The notes: generated by a model from the sequence alone, not told the origin. A stretch of 39,333 nt of DNA from Agrococcus sp. HG114 (GCF_024723325.1 NZ_JANQCH010000006.1:1-39333); one strand, 5' to 3'; shown: positions 15,578 through 23,819, counted from the first letter of the stretch. Program-made: numbers and translations.

Positions 15578-16800
15578 AGGCTCTGAGCGGGGTGCGTCCC
15601 GCGTGGATCTCGATTGGCGTGGGCCTGCTCTTCGGGCTGTTCATCATGTGCTTGGCGGGGCGATTCACGCTCGACCGAATCTCGCCGGACCTGCCCGCCG
15701 TCGACCTGCGATGGGCAGGCATCAGCGCTCTGATCATCGCGTTCCTGTTCTGGGTGTCAGGCATGCCTCGGGATGCGCGCATGCGAATCCGATTCCCTCA
15801 TGGTTTGATCGCCCTGTACGTCTGGGCGAGCTGGACGTTGATCAGTGCTCTTTGGGCTCCGCAAGGCGCGCAGCTGGCCGAGGCTGCGGAGAATGTCGTT
15901 CTTCTCGTTGCGGTCGTGACATTGGCGAGTCTCGTCGCTTCTGTTCTGCCGGAGGAAGCACTTGCGCGCATCTGGCTGTGGTTCCTGCTGGCCGCGCTGC
16001 TATATCTTGCGGCCGCGCTCGTGGCTGGCCCCGGCGACCAAGGCCGCTACTCAGCGTTCGGCGGCGGCCCGAACGTGTTCGCTCGGATAATGGGCATCGG
16101 CGCTATCGCGGCACTCTTCTATGTCATGCAGCGCCGTCGCGTCTGGCCGCTCATCGTTGTCCCTCTGTTCGCACTGGGCGCCGTGCTGTCTGGCAGCCGC
16201 GGCGGTCTGCTTGCGGCGTCGGTCGCGATCCTTGTTTGCGCAGTCCCCTTGACGCGGCGGCTTGGGGCGGCAAAGTCCGCCCTGATCGGTTTCGCGATGC
16301 TGGCCGTCTTCGCTGTCGCGAACTCCCTCTCATCTGGGCGCTTGGGCGCGATCATATACGAACGGTTCTTCCAGCAGACGCTGGTCGAGGGCTACTCGTC
16401 GGGGCGTGACGTGATCGGTGAAGAGGCCTGGCGTCTCATCGGTGCTTCTCCGATCTTCGGCGTCGGGCTCGACGGCTTCGGGACGCTGAACCGACTCTCC
16501 TTCGAGGTCGACTATCCTCACAACCTCTTCTTGTCAGCGCTAGTTGAGGGAGGAGTGGTCTCCGTCACCCTCCTTGGGACCGCCATCGTTGCTCTGGCTG
16601 TTCCGCTCGTCAGAGTGCGGCCGGTCAGCCCATTTGTCTTGACCTGCCTCATGGCCGCGGTGCTGATCCTCGTCGCGGCGCAGTTCTCGGGCGACTACTA
16701 CGACTCGCGTCTCATGTGGCTCTTCCTGGTACTGCCGATCAGCCACTACGGCGCCAAGCGGCGGCCGAGCCATCCGCTCGTGCCCCTCAAGGCCCGGTGA
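15574..16800 (+). CDS. wzy: O-antigen ligase/polymerase family membrane protein (Wzy)
   Basis: A 408-residue protein with about 10-11 membrane helices, predicted to polymerise flipped repeat units outside the membrane. The late motif DYPHNLFLSALVEGG near residue 310 matches the PHNxxLxxxxExG stretch of the Wzy_C/O-antigen-ligase family, and a preceding Arg-containing loop (SSGRDVIGEEAWRLIG) is the expected large external loop. Its ATG overlaps the wzx stop by four bases. WaaL-type ligase is the alternative within the same family, but a Gram-positive background and adjacent wzx favour polymerase. Its TGA ends at 16800, immediately adjoining the stop codon of the convergent glycosyltransferase gene. 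Confidence 0.83.
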   Translation: MKALSGVRPAWISIGVGLLFGLFIMCLAGRFTLDRISPDLPAVDLRWAGISALIIAFLFWVSGMPRDARMRIRFPHGLIALYVWASWTLISALWAPQGAQLAEAAENVVLLVAVVTLASLVASVLPEEALARIWLWFLLAALLYLAAALVAGPGDQGRYSAFGGGPNVFARIMGIGAIAALFYVMQRRRVWPLIVVPLFALGAVLSGSRGGLLAASVAILVCAVPLTRRLGAAKSALIGFAMLAVFAVANSLSSGRLGAIIYERFFQQTLVEGYSSGRDVIGEEAWRLIGASPIFGVGLDGFGTLNRLSFEVDYPHNLFLSALVEGGVVSVTLLGTAIVALAVPLVRVRPVSPFVLTCLMAAVLILVAAQFSGDYYDSRLMWLFLVLPISHYGAKRRPSHPLVPLKAR

Positions 16801-18069
16801 TTACGCAATAAGGCGGTCGAGTGCTTCTGCAAGGTCGCTAGCTAGCGCTCCGTAAGAGTAGTTCTGAAGCACGTGCTCGCGTCCTCGTTGCCCCATCGCG
16901 TCGCGTTCAGAAGCGGGAAGCTCGGCCAGCTCGACGAGAGCTTCGGCCATCGCGTCGAGGTCGTCCGCTGGGACCACGATGCCTGCGTTCGCGTCGTCCA
17001 CCGGGTTGGCGTGGTTGACGCTCATAGCGATCGGACGACCCGCCAGGAGGTAGTCGAAGAGCTTGTTCGGACTGATTCCGAACCGATAGACCGGCTTGTC
17101 GGCCATTGCGATCACCAGCGCGTCGGCCTCTCGAGCAGTAGAGACCACTTGGGACCTCGGGATCTTGTCTTCGAAAGTGATCTGAGCCGCCGACGGCAGG
17201 CGCGCAGCCAACGCCTGCAGATCCTTCTTCAACGTGCCATCGCCGATGACGCGAAACCGCAGGTCTCTCTCCGGACGCATCGCGACCGCTCGATCGAAGG
17301 CATGCAGAAGATGATCGACGGCATTCGCCGGCCCCTGCGAGCCGAGATACATGAAGGTGAAGCTACCTGGCACACCGTCCGGCTCGGGTTCGTGATCGCT
17401 CGGAGAGGCTGACTCCGCGTCCTCAGCCTCGATACCGTTCGGTACCCAAAGGAACGCCTTCTCCGGTTCGCCGATGCTCTGCAGCCAAAGATCCAGGTTG
17501 CGCAGGGGAGACACGATCAACTGCGCATCTCGCGCGTTCTTCCGCATTACTCGCCGCAGCGTCCGCGCCAACGGGCCAGTCGGGCTGAGTTTTCCAAGGT
17601 CGATCAGATACTCCGGCCAGACGTCCCGCACTTCGAAGACGAAGGGCACGCCGTGGCGCTTGGCCAGTCGTGCACCCGCCCACGCTGCGAACGGGTGAAC
17701 AGTGCTGCCGATGACCACGTCGGGCTTGCGTACTCCTCGAGTCGCGGTCACCGAGAGGACGTGTGCGGCGAATGCAGTCATTCCGAGCAATCGCAGGCCC
17801 ATGGACGTGCCGTAGGCGTTGGTCCTCAAGATGACGGCGTCCACTCCGTTCTCTCGAACCTGCTGACGCCAGACGCCTCTTGGTAGGCGCTGGACGCCGT
17901 CCGGGTGGGAGGTGCTCGCAACGAACAGCGTGGTTTGCCAACCACGGCCGATCAGCTGTCTAGCGAGCCCAAGGTGTCGTCCTGCACGCCCGTCCTTCGA
18001 TGGAAGCGCCGCGTAGTGCTCAACGATCCACAACGAACGGGTCGAGTCAGCGGAGCGGTCGTGAATCAT
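16801..18069 (-). CDS. Glycosyltransferase family 4 protein (WbuB-like)
   Basis: A 422-residue GT-B enzyme with a single Rossmann-like acceptor domain, then a donor domain from about residue 225 (FTFMYLGSQGPANAVDHLLHAF). The donor-site signature reads FGISPNKLFDYLLAGRPI near residue 345, as in WbuB-type GT4 enzymes. VFEVRDVWPEYLIDLG near residue 144 is another motif of that branch. It is the only ordinary glycosyltransferase in the cluster and the last gene of the pgl-like chain, its ATG overlapping the pglD stop. It would add a sugar, perhaps the diacetamido uronic acid, to PglC-loaded bacillosamine; that donor assignment is inference. Confidence 0.87.
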   Translation of the reverse strand: MIHDRSADSTRSLWIVEHYAALPSKDGRAGRHLGLARQLIGRGWQTTLFVASTSHPDGVQRLPRGVWRQQVRENGVDAVILRTNAYGTSMGLRLLGMTAFAAHVLSVTATRGVRKPDVVIGSTVHPFAAWAGARLAKRHGVPFVFEVRDVWPEYLIDLGKLSPTGPLARTLRRVMRKNARDAQLIVSPLRNLDLWLQSIGEPEKAFLWVPNGIEAEDAESASPSDHEPEPDGVPGSFTFMYLGSQGPANAVDHLLHAFDRAVAMRPERDLRFRVIGDGTLKKDLQALAARLPSAAQITFEDKIPRSQVVSTAREADALVIAMADKPVYRFGISPNKLFDYLLAGRPIAMSVNHANPVDDANAGIVVPADDLDAMAEALVELAELPASERDAMGQRGREHVLQNYSYGALASDLAEALDRLIA

Positions 18070-18698
18070 CGTGCGGGCACTCCTCGTACGGTTGCTGCTT
18101 GGGCGACGTCTCTCGTCACACAGGCGGCTGCGCCGACGACAGCGCCTGCGCCAACGGTCAGGCCTTGGAGTACGACGGCGGCGGCACCGATCAATGCCTG
18201 CGCCTGGACGCAGACTTCGCCAGATATGACCGCCGCCGGGTTGATCGAGACGAAGTCGTCGAGCACCGCGTCGTGGCCGATCGTGGCATTGGGGTTGAGG
18301 TGCACATGGCGGCCGAGCCGCACGTTCGTCGACACCTGCACCCCGCTGCAGATCACGGTGCCCTCGCCGATTACGACCTGGCTGCCGAGCACAGCTGTGG
18401 GATGTACTACGACGGCGGGCGTATGGCCGCGTGCGAGCAGTCGTGCGTCGATCGCGGCGCGCGTGCGCGGGGCCCCGATAGCGACGAGGTATTCCACGCG
18501 CTCGTATCCTTCGAGCACGTCGACGCCGCCGAGATGCGACACACCCCGAGCCGCGAGCCGCTCCAGTGCCATGGAGGAGGGGGCGTCGTCGATCACGCCG
18601 AGCACCTGCCAGCGCGGCTCGACGCGGTTGGCGGCCTCGACGACGTCGAGTGCCTCACGACCGAAGCCGCCGGCGCCTATCACTACGAGGGGCCTCAC
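18066..18698 (-). CDS. pglD: Sugar N-acetyltransferase, NeuD/PglD family
   Basis: A 210-residue two-part enzyme. An N-terminal Rossmann-like UDP-sugar domain (VVIGAGGFGREALDVVEA, residues 4-21) is followed by a left-handed beta-helix from about residue 95, with HPTAVLGSQVVIGEGTVIC and the catalytic-type His in NPNATIGHDAVLDDFV. PglD enzymes acetylate the 4-amino group of UDP-4-amino-trideoxyglucose to finish UDP-di-N-acetylbacillosamine. GTG 18698 overlaps the stop of the preceding gene (GTGA) and puts the Rossmann motif right at the N-terminus, which decides the start against the longer open frame. NeuD-type sialic-acid O-acetyltransferase is the alternative, but no sialic-acid genes are present. 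Confidence 0.88.
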   Translation of the reverse strand: MRPLVVIGAGGFGREALDVVEAANRVEPRWQVLGVIDDAPSSMALERLAARGVSHLGGVDVLEGYERVEYLVAIGAPRTRAAIDARLLARGHTPAVVVHPTAVLGSQVVIGEGTVICSGVQVSTNVRLGRHVHLNPNATIGHDAVLDDFVSINPAAVISGEVCVQAQALIGAAAVVLQGLTVGAGAVVGAAACVTRDVAQAATVRGVPAR

Positions 18699-19315
18699 GC
18701 GGCACCCCGGCCCTGGAACTCCGGCATGGTCACGTGTCCCTGCGCCGAGACGCCGTCGCGGCGCAGCACGCCGACGACGGTCTCGAGCAGGATCCGGGCG
18801 TCGAGCACAAGACTGCGCTGTTCGACGTACTGCACATCGAGCGCGAATCGCTCCTCCCACGAGAGCGCATTGCGGCCGCGCGCCTGTGCGAGCCCGGTGA
18901 TGCCCGGCCGCACCTCGTGACGCCGGGCCTGCTCCGCCGTGTAACGCTCGAGGTAGGCCACAAGAAGCGGCCGCGGGCCGACGATACTCATGTCGCCCTT
19001 GAGCACATTCCATAGGCTCGGCAGCTCATCGAGGCTCGTGGCACGCAGCGCCTTGCCGAACGGCGTGAGGCGATCGGCGTCACTGATCAGCCCCCGCGCG
19101 GGGTCAGGGCTGCGCATCGAGCGAAACTTCGCCAACTCGAACACCCTGCCGTCCCGCCCCGGCCGAGACTGGCGGAACAGCACGGGCCTGCCGAGGTTCG
19201 CCGCCACCGCGATGCCGACGCCTGCGAGCACGGGGGAGAGCACGACGAGTGCCGAGCCTGCGGCAACGATGTCGAGCGCGCGCTTCAGGCGATCGTATGG
19301 GCGAGCGGGCGTCAT
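18695..19315 (-). CDS. pglC: Initiating monotopic phosphoglycosyl transferase (PglC-like)
   Basis: A 206-residue enzyme that moves sugar-1-phosphate from a UDP-sugar to undecaprenyl phosphate, beginning each repeat unit at the inner face of the membrane. It has the short form without the WbaP/WcaJ N-terminal helices. A basic N-terminus leads into a re-entrant hydrophobic segment (DIVAAGSALVVLSPVLAGVGI, a little over 20 residues with the conserved Ser-Pro). FRQSRPGRDG, the DE pair of TSLDELPSLWNVLKGDM near residue 93 and VGPRP follow. This compact form matches PglC, and its place between pglE and pglD supports di-N-acetylbacillosamine-1-phosphate as donor. Both ends overlap neighbours by four bases. 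Confidence 0.9.
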   Translation of the reverse strand: MTPARPYDRLKRALDIVAAGSALVVLSPVLAGVGIAVAANLGRPVLFRQSRPGRDGRVFELAKFRSMRSPDPARGLISDADRLTPFGKALRATSLDELPSLWNVLKGDMSIVGPRPLLVAYLERYTAEQARRHEVRPGITGLAQARGRNALSWEERFALDVQYVEQRSLVLDARILLETVVGVLRRDGVSAQGHVTMPEFQGRGAA

Positions 19316-20439
19316 CGGGCAGCGAGGAACTCGCGCACCGCGCCCGTCACGCGGGCGAACTGCTTGTCGGTGAGGGCCGACCCGGACGGCAATGTTAGGC
19401 CGGTCTCGAACAGGCGCTGCGCGTTGCCGTTGACAAAGGCGCGACGGTCGGCGAAGACCGGCTGCAGGTGCATGGGCTTCCAGAGCGCGCGGCTCTCGAT
19501 GCTGCGCTCGGCGAGGTAGGCCTGAAGCTCGGCCGGGGCGAAATGTGCGCGCTCGTCGACCACGATCGAGGTCAGCCAGCAGTTGTCTTCGGCGCCGTCG
19601 CCGCCGAAGATCTCCACGCCGCCGACATCGGCGAACAAGGCCGCATACTCCGCGCGGCGGGCACGGCGCCGCGCGATCATCTCATCGAGCCGCACGAGCT
19701 GGGCGCGGCCGAGCGCGGCCAGCAGGTTGGAGAGCCGGTAGTTGTAGCCGATGTCGACGTGCTCGTAGTGCGCGACCGGTTGCCGCGCCTGTGTTGCGAG
19801 GTAGCGCGTGCGCTGCGCGAGCGCCTCGTCGTCGGTGAGCAGCATGCCTCCACCCGACGTGGTCATGATCTTGTTGCCGTTGAACGACACGATCGAGGCA
19901 GCACCGAACGACCCGGCCGCACGGCCGCCGTGCGTCGCGCCAAGCGACTCCGCCGCATCCGCGAGCACCGGGATGCCGTGCTGGTGCGCGAGCGCCTCGA
20001 TAACCGTGTAGTCGACAGCCTTGCCGAGCAGATCGACGGGCACTATTGCTTTGGCGGGCGTGCCCTCGGCGGCGAGCGTGTTGAGGGCCTCGTTGAGGAG
20101 CGCGACATCCATATTGCCGGTAGCGAGGTCGCTGTCGATGAAGACCGGGGTGGCTCCTGTGTAGACGATCGCGTTGGCCGTTGCCGCGAACGTCATCGAC
20201 GACGTGACGACCACGTCGCCCGGGCCGACCCCTAGACCGAGGAGGCCGAGGTGGAGCGCTGCCGTGCCGCTCGATAGGGCGACGCCATGAGCCGCGCCGA
20301 CTCGCGCGGCGAGATCCTGCTCGAAGCCCTCGACGTCTGGGCCGAGCGGAGCGATCCATCCGGAATCCATTGCCGCGCGTACCGCAGCCTTCTCGGCCTC
20401 GCCGATGTCTGGCGAGGACATATAGATACGGTCGTTCAC
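19312..20439 (-). CDS. pglE: DegT/DnrJ/EryC1-type aminotransferase (PglE-like)
   Basis: A 375-residue PLP aminotransferase expected to convert the PglF product, a UDP-4-keto-6-deoxy sugar, to the 4-amino sugar. The N-terminus RIYMSSPDIGEAEKAAV, the cofactor Lys in SFNGNKIMTTSGGGML near residue 185 and LADAAESLGATHGG near residue 158 are those of the PglE/PseC/LegC-like subgroup. It differs clearly from the WbpE-like paralogue at 12470, whose Lys motif is YPTKN. The GTG start overlaps the pglF stop (GTGA), and its own stop overlaps the pglC start (ATGA). C4 specificity is inferred from the neighbours. Confidence 0.88.
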   Translation of the reverse strand: MNDRIYMSSPDIGEAEKAAVRAAMDSGWIAPLGPDVEGFEQDLAARVGAAHGVALSSGTAALHLGLLGLGVGPGDVVVTSSMTFAATANAIVYTGATPVFIDSDLATGNMDVALLNEALNTLAAEGTPAKAIVPVDLLGKAVDYTVIEALAHQHGIPVLADAAESLGATHGGRAAGSFGAASIVSFNGNKIMTTSGGGMLLTDDEALAQRTRYLATQARQPVAHYEHVDIGYNYRLSNLLAALGRAQLVRLDEMIARRRARRAEYAALFADVGGVEIFGGDGAEDNCWLTSIVVDERAHFAPAELQAYLAERSIESRALWKPMHLQPVFADRRAFVNGNAQRLFETGLTLPSGSALTDKQFARVTGAVREFLAAR

Positions 20440-22313
20440 CGAACCGCTCCTCTTCCGATCTGCATGTGCATGGACTGCTGCGCCGCACCGGTCAGGCTGT
20501 CGTCGTCGCTGTGGTCCTCGCGCAGGTTGCGCTCGTGCTCACGCGTCCAGTGGGCGTCCCAGCGGCCCTTGCTCAGCGCCGATGCGTCGAGCGGCTCGCC
20601 CCGAGCGTGGGTGATCTTCTCGTGGAACGGGCGATCGTCGTGCTCGCCGGCACCGATGAGCTCTTCGTGCAGCTTCTCGTGAGGGCGCAGCCCCGTGTAG
20701 ACGATCTCGATCGGCTTGCCCGACATGCGAATCATGCGCTTGGCCACGTCAAGGATCTTCACCGGCTCGCCCATGTCGAGGATGAGCACCTCGCCGGGAC
20801 GGCCGATGGCGCCGGCCTGCATCACGAGCTGGCACGCCTCGGGGATCGTCATGAAGTAGCGCGTGATGTCGGGGTGCGTGACCGTGAGTGGCCCGCCCGC
20901 GTCGATCAGTGCTTTGAAGGTGGGCAGCATCGAGCCTCGGCTGCCGAGCACGTTGCCAAAGCGGACTGACAGGTAACGGCCGACGCCGCGCTCCGCGTAT
21001 GAAGCAGTCAGCCGCTCGGCGAGGCGCTTCGAGTGGCCGAGCACGCTCGTCGGGTTGGCTGCCTTGTCGGTGGAGATGTTCACGAAGGTCTCGACCCCAG
21101 CGCGGAACGCGCCTTCCAGGACGTTCAGCGTGCCGAGCACGTTCGTCTTCCATGCCTCGTCGGGGTACTGCTCGAGCATCGGCAGGTGCTTGAGCGCCGC
21201 TGCGTGGAACACCACGTGGGGACGCCGCTCGGCCATCAGGTCGCGGATCGCCTCGGCATCGCGGATGTCCGCGAGCACGACGTCGTCAGTGTGAAGGAGA
21301 CCATGACCCGCGATCGAGATCTGCACCGCCTGCAATGCGGATTCGTCGCGATCGAGCATCATCAGCTCGGCGGGCCCGAAGCGCGAGATCTGCCGGCAGA
21401 GCTCGGCCCCGATGGACCCGCCGGCTCCCGTGACGAGCACTCGCTTGCCGGTGAGGTAGCTGGCGACGGATTCGATGTCGGTGTCGACGGGATGCCGCCC
21501 GATAATGTCTTCGATCGAGACGTCGCGCACGTCGCCCATCGCACTGCGCCCCTCGATGATGTCGTCGAGCGGAGGAAGCACGAGCACGCGCAGGTCAGCC
21601 TCGGCGGCCTGGTCGGAGATGCGCTGGAGCAGCGATGCGTCAGCACGAGCGATCGCGACGATGAGAGTCGTCGCGCCCGTCCTGCCCGCGATCTCGGCAA
21701 GTTGGTCGCCGGTACCCAGCACGTGGACGCCGGACCTCACGGCATTCGCGAGCTCCGGTGAGTCGTCGATGATGCCGACGGGGTTGAAGCGAGAGCGCGG
21801 ATCGGTCCTCATGCGCTTGATCAGGTTCGAGCCGACGAAGCCCGCTCCATAGACGAGGATCGGCACCGCGTCTCCATTGGGCCGGCTCGAGCGCTCCTGC
21901 ACGACACGACGGAAGTAGCGGGTGAGGGCCATCGCCAGGAACGCGAGCGGGGCCGCGATCAGCGCAGTGCTGCGCGGTACGCCGGCCTCGTTGCCAAAGA
22001 CCAGGATCGGGATGCCGATCAGCACCGTGGTGATGCCCACCGAGCCGGCGAGGCTGAGCACCTCGTCGAAGCTCGCGACGTGGTAGCGGCGGCGATAGAG
22101 CGACAGCATGAGGCCTGCCGCCAGCTGCGCGATCGCCGCAGCGAGCACCAGCACGAGCATTGCCACCCAGCTGGTGTTGTGGAAGCCGAACTCGAAGCGC
22201 AGCCAGACCGCTGCGACGAGAGCGACCATCCACGCGATGGCGTCGAAGATGAACTGGTGTACGCGCATCTTCGCGCGGAGTGCGCCCAGCGTCGTGCCGC
22301 TGCTCGCCGTCAC
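20436..22313 (-). CDS. pglF: UDP-GlcNAc 4,6-dehydratase, membrane type (PglF/WbpM/CapD family)
   Basis: A 625-residue enzyme. Four or so helices occupy residues 20-130, a first nucleotide-binding domain (VYGAGFVGSNLIKRM near 172) follows, then the catalytic SDR domain from about residue 292 (LVTGAGGSIGAELCRQI). HAAALKHLPMLE near 381 and NISTDKAANPTSVLGHSKR near 425 are family motifs. The usual SDR Tyr, Met in PglF/WbpM, is Leu here (VLGHSK); I believe this is common in actinobacterial members, with Asp and Lys of STDK doing the chemistry. It would remove water from UDP-GlcNAc to give the 4-keto-6-deoxy intermediate. GTG 22313 has GGAGGT four bases upstream. It heads the five-gene chain that ends with the GT4 gene. 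Confidence 0.9.
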   Translation of the reverse strand: MTASSGTTLGALRAKMRVHQFIFDAIAWMVALVAAVWLRFEFGFHNTSWVAMLVLVLAAAIAQLAAGLMLSLYRRRYHVASFDEVLSLAGSVGITTVLIGIPILVFGNEAGVPRSTALIAAPLAFLAMALTRYFRRVVQERSSRPNGDAVPILVYGAGFVGSNLIKRMRTDPRSRFNPVGIIDDSPELANAVRSGVHVLGTGDQLAEIAGRTGATTLIVAIARADASLLQRISDQAAEADLRVLVLPPLDDIIEGRSAMGDVRDVSIEDIIGRHPVDTDIESVASYLTGKRVLVTGAGGSIGAELCRQISRFGPAELMMLDRDESALQAVQISIAGHGLLHTDDVVLADIRDAEAIRDLMAERRPHVVFHAAALKHLPMLEQYPDEAWKTNVLGTLNVLEGAFRAGVETFVNISTDKAANPTSVLGHSKRLAERLTASYAERGVGRYLSVRFGNVLGSRGSMLPTFKALIDAGGPLTVTHPDITRYFMTIPEACQLVMQAGAIGRPGEVLILDMGEPVKILDVAKRMIRMSGKPIEIVYTGLRPHEKLHEELIGAGEHDDRPFHEKITHARGEPLDASALSKGRWDAHWTREHERNLREDHSDDDSLTGAAQQSMHMQIGRGAVR

Positions 22314-22477
22314 TGAGACCTCCGTTGTTGGCGTTGCGCCACAGGGAGTTCACACGCGCAACTGACCGATTCTTAAGCCTCCACGGTACCGCAGCCTGAG
22401 GTTGCGACCGGGCGAGGGCAGGGTGAACGGTCGGTGAAGCCTGCATCTTCGCGCGGTAGCCTCCGACGTGTGGGGGC

Positions 22478-22483
22478 TAGCGT
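22478..22483 (+). promoter_or_regulatory. Leaderless -10 element TAGCGT of galU
   Basis: TAGCGT, six bases (ATGCCC), then ATG at 22490. The spacing equals that of five other genes and selects the second of two in-frame ATGs. A further TAGCCT at 22457-22462 could give a short leader instead. Confidence 0.45.
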
Positions 22484-22489
22484 ATGCCC

Positions 22490-23407
22490 ATGCGGCACTC
22501 CGTCACCAAGGTCGTCATCCCGGCAGCCGGGCTCGGCACGCGATTCCTGCCCGCGACCAAAGCGCTGCCGAAGGAGATGCTGCCCGTCGTCGACAAGCCG
22601 GCGATCCAGTACGTCGTGGAAGAAGCGGTGCGCGTCGGGCTGCCGGATGTGCTGTTCGTGACCGGCCGCAACAAGAATGCGCTCGAGAACCACTTCGACC
22701 GTGCGACGGAGCTCGAGGCGATCCTCATGCGCAAAGGCGACGAGGAGCGGTTGCAGCGAGTCTCCGAATCGAGCGTCCTTGCGAATGTCCATTACGTCCG
22801 GCAGGGAGATCCGCTCGGACTCGGCCACGCCGTGCTGCGCGCGAAAGCGCACGTGGGGGACAATTCATTCGCCGTGCTGCTGGGCGACGATCTCATCGAT
22901 CCCCGCGACACCCTGCTCGAGCGAATGCTGCAGGTGCATGATCAGCGCGATACCTGCGTGGTCGCACTCATGGAAGTGGACGCGGCGCAAGCGCATCTCT
23001 ATGGCATCGCGACGGTCGAGCCGACCGACGAGGACGATGTCGTGCGAGTGCGCGGACTCGTCGAGAAGCCCGAGCCCGGCTCGGCCCCCTCGAACCTCGC
23101 GATCGTCGGCCGGTACGTGCTGAAGCCCGAGATCTTCCGTGTGCTCGAAGGCACCGCGCCAGGTCGCGGCGGAGAGATCCAGCTGACGGATGCGCTGCTC
23201 ACGATGGCCGAGGACGACGCCGCGGGCGGCGTCCACGGCGTCGTCTTCCGCGGCAGGCGCTATGACACGGGCGACAAGCTCGACTACATCAAGGCCAATG
23301 TGATGCTCGCGTGCGAGCGCGAGGATCTCGGCCCGGGTTTGCGCGAATGGCTCCGCGAGCACGTGCTCGAGATGGAGCGGCAGCCGGAAGTCGGACTCGC
23401 GACCTGA
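22490..23407 (+). CDS. galU: UTP--glucose-1-phosphate uridylyltransferase
   Basis: A 305-residue nucleotidyltransferase making UDP-glucose from UTP and glucose-1-phosphate, a general precursor for wall polymers and exopolysaccharide. KVVIPAAGLGTRFLPATKALPKEMLP is the complete GalU nucleotide-binding signature near residue 6. LLGDDLI, VEKPEPGSAPSNLAIVGRY and GRRYDTGDKLDYIKAN follow in the standard order, and the length is normal. ATG 22490 is chosen over ATG 22484 because TAGCGT lies exactly six bases upstream. Its place beside the capsule genes is typical, but neither special sugar pathway here needs UDP-glucose directly. Confidence 0.93.
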   Translation: MRHSVTKVVIPAAGLGTRFLPATKALPKEMLPVVDKPAIQYVVEEAVRVGLPDVLFVTGRNKNALENHFDRATELEAILMRKGDEERLQRVSESSVLANVHYVRQGDPLGLGHAVLRAKAHVGDNSFAVLLGDDLIDPRDTLLERMLQVHDQRDTCVVALMEVDAAQAHLYGIATVEPTDEDDVVRVRGLVEKPEPGSAPSNLAIVGRYVLKPEIFRVLEGTAPGRGGEIQLTDALLTMAEDDAAGGVHGVVFRGRRYDTGDKLDYIKANVMLACEREDLGPGLREWLREHVLEMERQPEVGLAT

Positions 23408-23461
23408 ACACGCGCAAACAGGTGTGCGAAACCCCAGGTGTAATGGGCTACCTTTCTCGCT

Positions 23462-23806
23462 ATGGCAAAGAAGACCTTCACCAAGCTCGTTGACGACTTC
23501 TCCGGTGAGCCGATCGACGAGGGCGCAGGTCGCACCGTCCGGTTCGCATTCGATGGGGCCGAGTACGAGATCGACCTCTCCAACGAGAACATCCAAGAAT
23601 TCACGGATGCGATCGAGCGCTACGTGCGCGCCTCCCGTCGTGTCTCCGGCCGTCGCGCATCTCGCGGGGGCAGCAGCAGCGGGCGTCGGAGCGGTGGCAG
23701 CAATGAGACCGCTGCCATTCGCGAGTGGGCCGAATCGCAGGGGCTGAAGGTCGCGACGCGCGGCCGCATCCCCTCGGACATCGTGGAGCGGTACCGCAAC
23801 CGCTGA
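23462..23806 (+). CDS. lsr2: Lsr2 nucleoid-associated protein / xenogeneic silencer
   Basis: A 114-residue histone-like protein that bridges DNA and silences A/T-rich acquired genes, the actinobacterial counterpart of H-NS. The N-terminal oligomerisation domain starts MAKKTFTKLVDDFSGEPID and contains VRFAFDGAEYEIDLS. A Ser/Gly/Arg linker covers residues about 58-80. The C-terminal DNA-binding domain ends with the AT-hook-like RGRIPSDIVERYRNR near residue 100. No ribosome site precedes the ATG; TACCTT seven bases upstream suggests leaderless transcription. A strong intrinsic terminator follows 13 bases after the stop. The wzx-wzy-GT region with its weaker GC bias is a natural candidate target, by inference. 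Confidence 0.95.
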   Translation: MAKKTFTKLVDDFSGEPIDEGAGRTVRFAFDGAEYEIDLSNENIQEFTDAIERYVRASRRVSGRRASRGGSSSGRRSGGSNETAAIREWAESQGLKVATRGRIPSDIVERYRNR

Positions 23807-23819
23807 GACCTCGAGTGAG

